Below are positions 40,477 to 50,340 of a stretch of 64,000 nt of DNA, one piece after another. Source of the stretch: Pseudopithomyces maydicus (taxonomy: Eukaryota > Ascomycota > Dothideomycetes > Pleosporales > Didymosphaeriaceae). The notes beneath the pieces are model-generated. The model had not been told where the DNA came from. It saw only the letters and a program-made list of their open reading frames with translations, and did no database searches. Location of the stretch: the NCBI GenBank assembly GCA_026873275.1, contig JANTUC010000016.1, positions 372,001 through 436,000 of the forward strand, in the 5' to 3' direction. The position numbers and the translations under genes were made by a program. Numbering within the stretch: position 1 is the stretch's first letter; every line of letters begins with the position of its first letter.

Positions 40477-43400
40477 CTATGTTGCCACTTCATTATCCAA
40501 CCTTCCAGGTACACCATTAATACCGCCGTTCTTTTCTAATGATCCATCCTTCGCATCCAACTTCTCATGCTTGTGCGGCGAATCAAACCTCCACTTCTTC
40601 CTCCCGCCTCGCTCCTTTTCCCGCTGAGCAACACCAGGCGCACTGTCGCTCCTGGGGATCTCTTCTGTAACCGCAGCTCCATTCGTGAGATCCGATGTGT
40701 GTCCTACAGGCTGCGTCCTTGCTTTCCTCGGCTGCGCCTCACTGTTACCAGCTGGCCTCTCACCACTCGCTCTCCCCTTCTTATACGGCACTGGATTCCC
40801 CTCCTTTCCCTTCGGCTGCCCCAATAAAGCCGCAGCAACTCCCGACCGCATATGCTTCCTTTCTTCCTTTATCTGTGCTTGCATCTCCTTCCACACCTTG
40901 CTCACCCTCCTCTCCGCTTCCCACCTCTTCTCATCCTGCACTTTTCTATCCTTCTCCTTCTTTTCCACAGCCCCAGCGTTCCTCGCACGATCTGCTCCCC
41001 TAGCCAGCTCTGCAACCTCGTTCCTTCCCTGCAAGATTCTCGCCCGACGAATAAAATGCGTAGGCTGGTACTTCTTCATATACTCCTCGTCGCAGCCCTT
41101 GAGCACAAATGCCCCCGGTCCAACCACAGCACATATATCTTTCAGCACGAATCCGCCCAGTCCGAGACCGATGCCACGTAGAGCACCAGGAAACCCGGAT
41201 TCCTTCGCCCCGCGGATGGGCTGCATCCAGAGGCCCGAGACACCGTCGCGGATGCCATAAATGAGCTCGTTGCGGGCGGCGTATAGGCCGGAGTGTAGAC
41301 CGGATATGCGTGGGATGCGGCGTACAGTGGTGTCGCCGTAGAGGCGGGGGGCGTTGTGGAAGCCCTGGGCGAGAGCGAGCTGGAGGCGGAGGGGAAGCGG
41401 ACGATTGCGCCAGCCGTCTTGCGGAGGCCGTGTTCGGCTTCGCGGGCAAATTCGAGAGCGAGAAGGTCATCGGGTTCGGTAATAGTTGAGAGGGCGGATT
41501 CTTGTCGCGCATTTTGGGGCCTGGTGTTTTGCGCGGCGTGGGTGGTGTTTTCGTTTGGTGTGTTTGAATTGGGTGGTTGTATTTTCGACCCATCGTTGGA
41601 ACGATCGACCGGGTCCTTCCTGTCCCGCTTCTGTTTCTGCTTCTTTGTCTTATGGACTTTGTACTTCTTTTCGTAGTATTTCTCCCTCTTTTTCACACTC
41701 TTCGCCATGTTCACTGGTACGCCTCCCATGCCTGCAGCGAGGTCGCCTACAGTATCGACAATAGCACCCCAAATACCTGTCACGGGCTCACCAGGACCAC
41801 CGAAGTCGTTCCATTCAAACTGCCGCAATAATCTGAGCTCATTCCATTTCACCTTTTTCCATTCCACGAGTAATTCCGCAGCCAGCGGACTCAACCTTAC
41901 CGAGGTATTCTTCAGTCTCCACGCAGCGGCGTAGTTTGGTAGAAACGAGCATCGCATCGACCCGCCTTCCTTCAAAGGAAGCGACCGGTGAAAGGACCGC
42001 ACAGCATTGAGTGCGCCGTCTCCCTCTTTCGCAATGCTATCTGCGATTTCCTGCACATTCTGCTTTGCCTCATCTGTAAGACATTGCTTAATGCCTTCGG
42101 CCAATCTCTCAGCAGTAAGCTGCTTGTAGGGTATGCACTCATGGGCACCCGCTTTGGCCTTAGATACCATAGCACCCCAGAACGGCTGATCACCAAAGAA
42201 AGGTACGATCATGGTGGGCTTTGCACACTTGAGACCAATAGCCGTGGTTCCTGCACCACCATGATGCACGACGGCAGAAACTTTTGGGAAGAGCCAATCA
42301 TGTGGCGTGTTCTCGAGCATGAAGATATTTTCCGGTGCACTCGAGTTGCTGCCAAAGCCGCCCCAACCCTTCGATACTAGAGCGCGCACCCCTGCTATTT
42401 CTACGGCCTTGAAGATCAGCTTAGTGAATTCATCGGGGTCATCTACGACGATGGATCCAAAGCCAATGTAGACTGGTGGCTTGCCTGCATCGAGGAACTT
42501 TTGCAAGTCATCTGGAGGCTTGAATGATGATGCTAGATCGAGGAAGACGAAACCGGAAATGTCAATCTCCTGCCCCCAGTCTTTGGGTTTAGGTACGAGT
42601 CCTGGTGACCACATGTACGTATATGGAACTTTCAATCGATACAGCTGACCGGGTGCCCAGAGGGTGGATACTTCGTCCAAGTGGAGGATTTTGGAACGGA
42701 AACGATTGATCAGGTCGCCTAGCCCCTGCCATGTCATCATTTCAACAAGAGGGTATGACATGAAGTTGGTGTACTTGGTATCGACGTTGCTGTTTTGAAT
42801 ATTGGCTAGCGGGTGTGGGAACTGGACTGTTGGGGTGTAAGGGAAGCTGCAAGGTATTAGCAGGATAATCGAAGCGCAAGACGGGAGTGGTCGCACGTAA
42901 ACATCATATGTAGCGGAATGCCTAGTCGCTCGGCGATGTGAGGAGGTGCGAAGCTAGGAGGGTTTGCAATGATTGCATCACATATGAAGGGGCTACGATC
43001 GCCCACTGTGGTGAATTAGCATTACTTCAGAAATTGGGAAGCAGCACAACTCACTCATTTTAAGGTTAGCATGATCGTTTTCATCATCTGTAGCATTGAT
43101 GCATGCCCTCCACATGCCCTGAAACATCTCATACATGGCCGCTCTCCGCTTCCCAATCTCTCCTTCCTTCACCGTCTCTAGATTCGGTATCAGCCCTGGG
43201 TTCTTCACCATGAAAGCCATCAGTTCTGAAGGATCCCCCCAATGGAGAAAAATTCCAGCCCCGAGTCATCCTGCACGAAATTCTTGAATGCGGGATGCGT
43301 AGCTATCCTGACCCTATGTCCATAGTCTTCTTTGAGAATCTTGCCTATCCGCAGGAAAGGTTGAATGTCCCCACGGGACCCGATGACGATGATGACAATG

Positions 43401-44149
43401 TTAAGGCGAAGACGATTCTCTGGATCTTCCATCGGGTCATCCTCGGGGGATATCTTGACGGTCTCTTTTCCCTGGATGCCGGATTTCACGCTCTGCATGT
43501 CCTCCGCGCCAGCAAAATGTTTCTTCAGCCCAGCACCTAGCGTCTTTGCAAAGTATCCGCTGTTCAGCGTCTCGCTGATCGACAATTTTAGCCGGCCGTC
43601 GTGCTTAGACACCCTGCCCTTCGTCTTGAAGCCATCGTTTCTAAACCTAAGTTTTGAGAAGGGAGAGGATTTGGAGGTCTTGCCGCTGTTGGTCCAGGTG
43701 CCGGAGAGCTGAGTTCCATGCGCTTCGTCTTCATCGGAAGAACTGGAATCGGAGTCGGAGGAGTAGGGATCGAAGTTCTGCTCGGTAGGCCGGTGGGCAG
43801 GCCGTGACATGTCCTGCATAGTTCCTGCGCGCTTCACCTGATGCATGGAGCGTCTGGCCATGGGTTGTGGTCGTTCCGTTGCGGATTTCTGCAACGATGG
43901 TCGCGGTGAGCTCTCTTCGGTGTCTGATTTGAGAGCTGGATGTGCTCTGAGGCGGTCCGGCTTGTCGGGAGCCTCCTGGAAGAATAAAGGTTTGCCAGTC
44001 TCCTCGGTAGACTCGGCAAAGTCAGTAGCGGAGTGGTAGGAGAAGGTGCCATTTTGTGGGGCATGCTGTTCTTGGGGCTCAGGGAACTCGGGCTCGTGAA
44101 GGTGGATCGCAGTGGGGAGAGGTGGCGATTGCTGGCTGCCGGAAGCCAT
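40477..44149 (-). CDS. Sterol/lipid UDP-glucosyltransferase-like protein, two frameshifts
   Basis: It is related to fungal sterol 3-beta-glucosyltransferases, which move glucose from UDP-glucose to a lipid. The model has exons 43055-44149, 42897-43005 and 40477-42846, about 1191 residues. A low-complexity, serine/acid-rich N-terminus precedes the GT28-type start IGSRGDIQPF (residues about 256-265). The GT-B C-terminal half shows YIGFGS, HHGGAGTT and FFGDQPFWG, the nucleotide-sugar site. A long basic coiled tail follows, with KKQKQKRDRKD and an amphipathic GLGLGGFVLKD segment. I see no PH/GRAM region like ATG26. Two one-base shifts break the frame: the C6 run at 43235-43240 (FFSIGG to DPSELM) and G4 at 41391-41394 (VRFP to LRLQLALAQGFHNAP). 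A family GT1 enzyme with another lipid acceptor is possible. Confidence 0.85.
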
Positions 44150-44771
44150 AATTCACGTGCACTGTCACACACCTGGGCACCTGGGCAGTTGCACAGCCGA
44201 CGTACAAATGAATATGCGATTGTGGGAAGTGAATGCAGCGCTTGACATCAAGAAGAAAGCAGAGGAAGGAAAAGCAGGCGGTGTGGAAGGTGCGATGGGC
44301 TTGCCAGCGCAGATGACAGCGAACGACTCGGGTCGGCCAGCGTGGAAGACGGCGGATGCGCGGTGAAGCATCCAGTCGAGCGAACCAGGGGAGGTGCGTC
44401 ACTCAGACGCGATTTTGCGGCTCGTCCTTGCAACGGTTCGGTTCCAGGCTTGCATCCTGGCCCGGTCCCGTGTTTAGCTCCCGCACAAGTGGCCGAGTGT
44501 GGGCGATGATGTCATCCAGCCTCGTCCACACGCCTCTTTTCGTCCATCCACCTCCTCTGCCATGCCCGATGCAGAACGTCCATGCAAGAAAGGCATGGGA
44601 AAGTTTCTCTCTAGCACAGAGCCGCTTCTCCACCTTCAGATCGACGACAAGGACCGTGTTCCCAGGCCCGGTGACGCGCCCATGTGCCTCCAACCGGCCG
44701 CCAACCGCACGCATGGGTGTCCCGATCCTTCATGCCTGCTCGTGGAGAGATAGGTCGGTGCATGCACAGGG
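44150..44771. other. Intergenic, upstream of the glucosyltransferase-like gene
   Basis: It lies between two minus-strand genes, holding the promoter of the left gene and the 3' region of the dehydrogenase. Short frames on both strands show no domain or protein-like pattern. No gene is supported. Confidence 0.5.
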
Positions 44772-45866
44772 CTATGCGTGTCCAAACACCTTACTCGTCA
44801 ACACCCTCACCACGTCCATCGCCCATCCGGCCCATCCGCGCGCCTGCTCGACAGCGGACAGCATCTTCACCACCCGCCGGTCGAAAGCGTCGACTTCTTC
44901 CCAGTCGTCCGCATACGCTTCCCACAGCGCCGTCTCCTTGCTACCCACCGTGTCCTTGCTGACCCACTTCCACTCCCCCGTGTCGTCCTCTTTGATATGG
45001 ACCTTCGGACCAACGACGATGCCGCGGCCAAGGATCCGCGAATCAGCCACCAGTCGCGTCGCAGCTTCCACCACGTCCTCGACCTTGCCCATACCCCCGC
45101 CTGCGAGCAGCAGTTTCGCAACGGCCGGCACGATGGTCGTGTCAATGAAGTAAGGGAGTATGATGTTTGTGCGTATGCCTTGTAGGTGACTCGTCGCTCT
45201 CAAGCATCTGAACAGCCCGAGCACGGCGTGTTTGCTTGTGCCATAGAGCGGAGCTGCTGCAATGGGTGCCACACTCGCGATACTCCCCAGCAACACCAGG
45301 TGCCTATCTCTTACTTGTTTCTCCGGGTCATGGTGCATGCTGCACGCTTTTGACCCGGGATTCTTGGGCAGCCAGTAGCACGCAAGGTGCGTCGTGTACA
45401 GCACACCCGTGACGTTGACATCCATGGTTGCGAAGCTGGGCGGCGGAGGATTTGCCGCACTCAGATCGCTCGGCTCTTGTAATTTGTCCTTTGCCTGAAT
45501 GCCCGCGTTGGCTACTACCGTGTCGATTCCACCGTGCGGGCTGAGCCGCACGGCTTCTTTGAACAGATTGACTTGCGACTGCCATTCGGTCACGTCACAG
45601 TGGACGAAATGCGCAGCGCTGTCTCGCCCAGTCTCTTTGCGGATTGCTCGAGCAAGAGCATCGCCCTTCTCCACGTTAACATCGCCAAGAATAACTGTCG
45701 CTCCGCTTCTGGCCCACCGCCGTGCAAATCCAGCTCCGAAGCCGCTTGCCCCGCCTGTGATGACTATAGTTCTGTTTTTAACCCATCCATCCTCGTATGC
45801 CACCGAGAAGTCTAGCGGCGGTGATTGCTTGATGTAAGCGGATAGCCCAGTAGGTTGCGAGGCCAT
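44772..45866 (-). CDS. Short-chain dehydrogenase/reductase (classical SDR)
   Basis: This is an NAD(P)-dependent oxidoreductase with a Rossmann fold, 364 residues from the ATG at 45866. An open frame extends 40 codons further up, but the upstream part lacks SDR character, so I prefer MASQPTG. Visible motifs are TGGASGFG at 37-44 (cofactor glycine loop), an acidic residue D62 after the second strand (suggesting NAD over NADP), NAG at 120-122, S195 in the LGS motif, and YGTSK with Y208 and K212 (catalytic). The fold resembles 15-hydroxyprostaglandin-dehydrogenase-like fungal SDRs; the substrate is not predictable. It has no introns and is intact, in contrast to its frameshifted neighbours. It stands alone, with no biosynthetic cluster around it. 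Confidence 0.88.
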   Translation of the reverse strand: MASQPTGLSAYIKQSPPLDFSVAYEDGWVKNRTIVITGGASGFGAGFARRWARSGATVILGDVNVEKGDALARAIRKETGRDSAAHFVHCDVTEWQSQVNLFKEAVRLSPHGGIDTVVANAGIQAKDKLQEPSDLSAANPPPPSFATMDVNVTGVLYTTHLACYWLPKNPGSKACSMHHDPEKQVRDRHLVLLGSIASVAPIAAAPLYGTSKHAVLGLFRCLRATSHLQGIRTNIILPYFIDTTIVPAVAKLLLAGGGMGKVEDVVEAATRLVADSRILGRGIVVGPKVHIKEDDTGEWKWVSKDTVGSKETALWEAYADDWEEVDAFDRRVVKMLSAVEQARGWAGWAMDVVRVLTSKVFGHA

Positions 45867-46551
45867 TGTCTCGTGTAGAATATGCTGCAATGCGTTTCGT
45901 CCTATTCGAATGAGTGTAACAAAGGTCGCAAAGTTTCGAGTTATATGTTCTTTCAGCTGGCTGGCCTCGGTTAGTCTAGCTGTCAAGCATTACGAGAAAG
46001 GCAGGCCAATCAGAGAGAGCGAACTCTTCACTAGTTGAATCCTACATGTTGGCGAGACCGTATAATTTCTAGCTGTATGCATGGGGTCATCTACCTTATA
46101 GGCAGGCCACTCTGGTGCTTATGTAGGATGGATGTGGAGACTAGTGACATACACCTCCACTGCGTATATGTATATCAATAGTAAAGGCCTCGTATCTTCT
46201 TCAAACCACCGCCAATACATTCAATCTCAAAATTGCTTTATGATGAGAGAACAAAGACCATCATGAAAGAAACCTAGCGGTAATATTTCAACCCATGACA
46301 GCGTAGGTGATTCTGAGCATTGGCGCCTGCCTTTTCTAGTAAACGACTGCGCTAGCATAAACGGTCATCAGGTACCCTAATTTAGCGTTCATGTCCAGCT
46401 GTATAGATTCGTGTTCCTCGTTGTTTGCTCCTTCCGCCTCTTCTTATTCAAAGTGCGACTGAAAGATAATATTGCAGCAGCGCCACGCGGCCAGAAGTAC
46501 TACCAGTTCCAAGGGCTAGACAACCGCGCTCAAGCAGAATACACGTCAAGC
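45867..46551. other. Divergent intergenic region
   Basis: It separates the minus-strand dehydrogenase from the plus-strand F-box-like gene. There is an open frame from 46411 into the F-box-like gene, but its extra 47 codons look like leader sequence. I see no conserved element. Confidence 0.45.
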
Positions 46552-47406
46552 ATGAGCAGCGGCCATGAGGCAAGCTCAAATTCGCCCATTGCTATGGACG
46601 ACCTAACTATGGCGAAGGTCGATCCGACTATGAAGATGAAAACTTCGCCAGTCCAGTTGTATCATAGCATGACAATCAAAACCGGCAGCCGTGCCACTGT
46701 CACTTGCGTCCACCGTTTCTCTCTTGACGGGGTCACATTACCTGCCAAATCCACCATAACAATCGAAGCAACGCGGAAGCCCATCACAGTCAAACCTCTT
46801 TGTGGTCTGGGTGCAGCATTTGCGCGTGGATGGGCATCACTTCCTACTGAGCTAAAGGTGCACATACTACGACTCAATCTAGTAACTTCGGAGCGCCTTA
46901 CACGATGGCGTGTCCTCGAGCCATATCTGCTCATGACGCCCGAAATCAAAGACTTGTCAACAGAGATCTTTTACTCTTTCAACAAATTCCACCTAGCTCC
47001 GACGCCCGATGCGTACATGATGTATTTCGACGATCCCAGCCCGATTCTACTCCATCCGCCACTACATCTAGGCCGACATATTCGCAGTATCTCTACAATC
47101 ACATGTTTCCACCCTCGCTACTGGCGCATACTTCGTCGCATGGCCAATGGTGGGTATGGACTTCCGAATCTGAGGTTCGTCGAGGTACAGATCAGCTGTT
47201 GGTACCGGTCGATCCGCAGAGGTAGAGAGTGGGCCAGTCACCCCTACTTACATCCAGAGGCGTTCGAAAAGGAGTTCGGCATGATTACATTTCGCTGCAA
47301 AGGCAAAGTAAAGCTCTTGCACTTGCACTCTTCGGCTTGCCGATCTCAGGAGGAGTACCAAGCTTTGGTTTCCATGCTACCAAGGCGGGTGGTTTTCGAG
47401 GGTTGA
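46552..47406 (+). CDS. F-box-like hypothetical protein
   Basis: Intronless frame of 284 residues from MSSGHEASS; an in-frame ATG at 46411 would add 47. Near the middle, GWASLPTELKVHILRLNL has the L-P-x-E-L-x-x-x-I-L pattern of fungal F-box-like domains, which bind Skp1 in SCF ubiquitin ligases. The part after it (ISTITCFHPRYWRIL, LRFVEVQISCW, GKVKLLHLHSS) resembles the poorly conserved tails of large dothideomycete F-box-like families of unknown target. No leucine-rich repeat or WD repeat is visible. Its neighbours to the right are decayed genes. The F-box call is moderate; the coding call is good. Confidence 0.65.
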   Translation: MSSGHEASSNSPIAMDDLTMAKVDPTMKMKTSPVQLYHSMTIKTGSRATVTCVHRFSLDGVTLPAKSTITIEATRKPITVKPLCGLGAAFARGWASLPTELKVHILRLNLVTSERLTRWRVLEPYLLMTPEIKDLSTEIFYSFNKFHLAPTPDAYMMYFDDPSPILLHPPLHLGRHIRSISTITCFHPRYWRILRRMANGGYGLPNLRFVEVQISCWYRSIRRGREWASHPYLHPEAFEKEFGMITFRCKGKVKLLHLHSSACRSQEEYQALVSMLPRRVVFEG

Positions 47407-48092
47407 GTGAGCTGGGCATATACTGGGAAGTTTTGGTATGGGAATGGGAATGGCAAATGCGTTGGTTGGGGGCTCTTTTTCCGGATTGATAGTTCAAGCC
47501 CTGTGTAAATAAATCTGAAGGGCAGGGATGAACTCACTAGATCATCCGGCGATGATTTCACAATTGATGTAGCCGCTTGGATGAACATAGTGATCTTTAT
47601 TTTCTTCTCTTTGAGTGCGCGTTCCTATCGAGGTGTCACATGGTGTTGGAAGTATTTAGATGTAGATTTATTCGATTTCATTATGGATTTTGGCTATTCG
47701 GACTGGCTAGATAACATCCAGACTCAATTTCCTTAAGCACCAGGCGGCTGGAAAATATTGTATGAAAGGTTACTTGTGGCGATTTTGCAGCTGGGGCCCG
47801 TGAGAATATTGTTTTCACCTCAGCGACAATTCCATGCAATACCCCGTCTTTGTGGGCAACATTCAACCATATGACTAAGAACGATCTCAAGACCTCGAGT
47901 GGGAGGGGCGTGCCTGCGCAGAATTATCACAAGGAAGGCGCGTCCGCCAACGTAGTTGCCTCAACCAGCGCGTTTACCTTACGCTCAACGCGAAGTCGCA
48001 ACAAACCTAGCCACCACACCACCCACATATTTCTTCAACACCATAAAACATATTCAGCTACTATATATATTATTTGTTTAGAGATCATTCCT
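47407..48092. other. Intergenic, nothing recognised
   Basis: This is the 3' region of the F-box-like gene, followed by AT-richer sequence with a short TA run near 48060-48075. Frames on both strands are short and lack domain character. No gene is supported. Confidence 0.45.
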
Positions 48093-48132
48093 GTAAGTTG
48101 GTGGATTGGACTTGTGTAGTCTGCCAACTTAC
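48093..48132. repeat. Perfect 9-bp inverted repeat, hairpin-capable
   Basis: GTAAGTTGG at 48093-48101 and CCAACTTAC at 48124-48132 are exact reverse complements separated by 22 bases. They stand just before the tRNA-like head of the SINE-like element. This could be a chance hairpin or part of the element's 5' end. Confidence 0.6.
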
Positions 48133-48412
48133 GTCCCAGGTGGTAAGCTGTCCAGTGCGCGGGTGGTCTTGGGTTCGAGGCCCACTTCTGGCTGCAAAAC
48201 TGTGAATTTAGCGGGTCTATAATAGGTGGCTGGAAGGCTTGCGGGTCTCCAGCTGGCTGCCATAGGCTTATCTGGAGGGTCTGCAGGGAGCGGTTAGTCG
48301 CTTGCGGGTCTCTAGCTGGTTGCTGCAGTGGGTGTGCATCGCGCGGTTACAGACTTGCGGGTCTCTAACTGGTCGGTGGCACCCTGTCCTTTTTTTCTTT
48401 TTATTTTGCATT
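48120..48412 (+). mobile_element. tRNA-derived SINE-like element
   Basis: The head looks like a tRNA gene. A D-arm/A-box-like AGGTGGTAAGCTGTCC (about 48138-48154) is followed, after an anticodon-sized gap, by a clear T-arm GGGTTCGAGGCCC (48171-48183) carrying the pol III B box GGTTCGAnnC. The acceptor ends do not pair well, so it is not a functional tRNA. A 200-bp body with GCGGGTCT repeats follows, then a T-rich 3' end (TCCTTTTTTTCTTTTTATTTT) that could stop pol III. That head-body-tail order is typical of SINEs. I found no target-site duplication and no second copy in the window, so a lone tRNA pseudogene beside a repeat is the alternative. Confidence 0.5.
48211..48380 (+). repeat. Degenerate GCGGGTCT repeats in the SINE-like body
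   Basis: GCGGGTCT begins at 48211, 48241, 48304 and 48357, each followed by a C/A-rich then CTGG motif (CCAGCTGGCTGC, CTAGCTGGTTGC, CTAACTGGTCGG). Spacing of 30, 63 and 53 bases suggests an old internal duplication of a unit of about 55-60 bp. Confidence 0.7.
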
Positions 48413-48618
48413 AATTCTATCTTGCCAGCCGCTCTGCTAATTCATTGATGTCATTTAAATATATTGTCATTAAGGAAATATGTTAAGCAGTTGGCTTTTA
48501 TTATAAAGTACGCTGCCAAAGAACGGCGCTTGAAAGATACTGACATGTGCCATTATTATTATAGTGATGAGTCTCTAACATCCTTAAGTTAACACTTAGC
48601 TCATTTTCAGTCTTTTCC

Positions 48619-49893
48619 TCAACCTGGTGCAACGGGTTGTTGTTTCTTCTGGTTGGGCTTTCGTTTCTCTCGAAGTTCTCTTCCCGGCATGCCTGTCTCA
48701 TCTGCTACCTCAGAGGTCTCACTTTCAGATGAAGTCCCTTGCGAAGCACTTCTTATGCGTTCTCCTTGTTCAAATATAGCGAGATTTGATACCGAACCTT
48801 GTCTTCTAAGTTCTTCAACGTTCTTACACTGAACTTCTAAACGAGGCATTTCAGCCTCTTCATTGGTGTGCACCTGGGCACTGAGATGATATGGGGCCTC
48901 TGGCTCCCCAAAGCCTGAAGTTGGATTGGACACTGTGTTCTCTAGAGCTTCCTACCCCACAGGATCAGTTGAGTCTTTTCTAGGTGACTTTAAAATTTCA
49001 TCGACCAAAGGCGGGTATGTAGGTCTGATAGTGTTATCTTTGACCGCCTGGAGGTGTATCCACCACAAAGCTAGATTGACTGAAAGTGCATCATCATCAG
49101 TCTCAATACCATTATTACTCCAAATGATAGACTCAAATGCTATCGTTCCCTTTTATATTTCAATCCAGACTCAATTGTCTTACAGTCGGACGGTTCTAGG
49201 GAAAGGTCCATTTTCAGTCCAATTCTAAAGAGAATCAGCTCTTTTTCAGTGATGATATGGCCATATAGTGTTCGAAGATGGACGCAATAGGAAAATATGT
49301 GCATGATAGCCCACATCGGGTTGGTACTGGGAAATTACTGGCTTCGAGAGACTGGTCCCAATACAACGTCCTGAGAGCTCTATCCGTATTTTGTGTCACC
49401 TGAAATTATACTGGGTACGTACCTGTATATCCGGATTTGATTCTTTCTTTTCGTGTATAGTTGCCCAATCTGGTACACAGTTTTAAGGCAGTCTCTTTGC
49501 CAAGTCGCTCGCTTCCATGTAGATAGCATCCTCGCTGCCAAGATACTCCTGAGCCTCTTTCAATGCTTGTTCCACTACTTTTCGGTTCCACTAAAATATG
49601 ATACTACGTACAGCCCCCTCGCTTCTGACACATGATTCGTTTGGCTTGGGGTGGATGGATGCTTGCTCTCTACTGCGAGCGAGTGTGTCCGCATACATTT
49701 CTTCCACTACATCTGGGCTGATATCATGCCATACTTCAATATAATATGATGTGAAACATCCAGATTTTATTGTGTTTTTCCTCGGAGTTTCGACGCGAAT
49801 AATATTCAGGTTCCTGCGTCTCAGGTAGTCGTACAAAGTTTCTGACATAATGGCAGCCCAGCATAGCAGAGAGGCAAACAAACAGCCACTCAA
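48619..49893 (-). pseudogene. Degraded multi-frame gene, family unknown
   Basis: Several adjoining minus-strand segments read like one protein split by stops and shifts. In order they are SETLYDYLRRRNLNIIRVET (49893 side), then VEQALKEAQEYLGSEDAIYM, later ITEKELILFRIGLKMDLSL, then NLALWWIHLQAVKDN, and finally a 104-codon charged tail (48619-48933) with EVQCKNVEELRRQ. In-frame stops at 49591-49593, 49495-49497 and 48952-48954 are TAG, TAA and TAG, each one C-to-T step from CAG or CAA. At least two shifts are also needed. No domain is recognised. A functional gene with several small introns cannot be ruled out, but no good splice pairs cover the stops. Confidence 0.45.
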
Positions 49894-50340
49894 CGACTAT
49901 TGATAAATGCTATTCAGAAATCAGGCACCAACTGCAACCAAACACGTGTTACAGCGCAGATCTTGGAAACATATCAATCCACGCCATTTTCGCATGAATC
50001 AAGCATGAGTGATATTGACAAATGCACTCTGCCTTAAGAATTCGGCAACAAGATCTCATTCTGGAGGATCCGATATACTGCAATACTTAAATAGCCTATG
50101 GGGATCATTACGGCTTTTGTGGCAGACGCGGCATATGCGCGGGGTAAGAACGACATAGCGAATTAGCATATTTTCCCTCCAAACTATTGTATCCTTTCGG
50201 TCCCAGCAGCTCAGTTATACCACACCATCGAGAAGCATTGGTCACCTGAATGCGTATTGCTATTCCACAAATATATGCTTATCTGATTGCGAGTTGCCTC
50301 AGGCTTCCATTACACAAAATTTGCTCCCCCATTTGGAGAA
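49894..50340. other. Intergenic, nothing recognised
   Basis: It lies between two broken genes transcribed away from each other. AT-richer than the flanking housekeeping regions, with no coherent frame. Confidence 0.4.

Noticed and set aside
40685..41260. 191-codon plus-strand frame rich in S, P, L and F
   Set aside because: Antisense shadow of the basic coiled tail of the glucosyltransferase-like gene.
44356..45153. 265-codon plus-strand frame
   Set aside because: It is antisense to the 3' end of the SDR gene and is kept open by high GC codon bias; no protein-like motifs.
44403..46000. Secondary-metabolite cluster around the SDR
   Set aside because: No polyketide synthase, peptide synthetase, terpene cyclase, P450 or pathway regulator is present nearby.
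48211..48380. CRISPR-like array of GCGGGTCT repeats
   Set aside because: Repeat core is only 8 bases, spacing is irregular (30, 63, 53), and the organism is a eukaryote.
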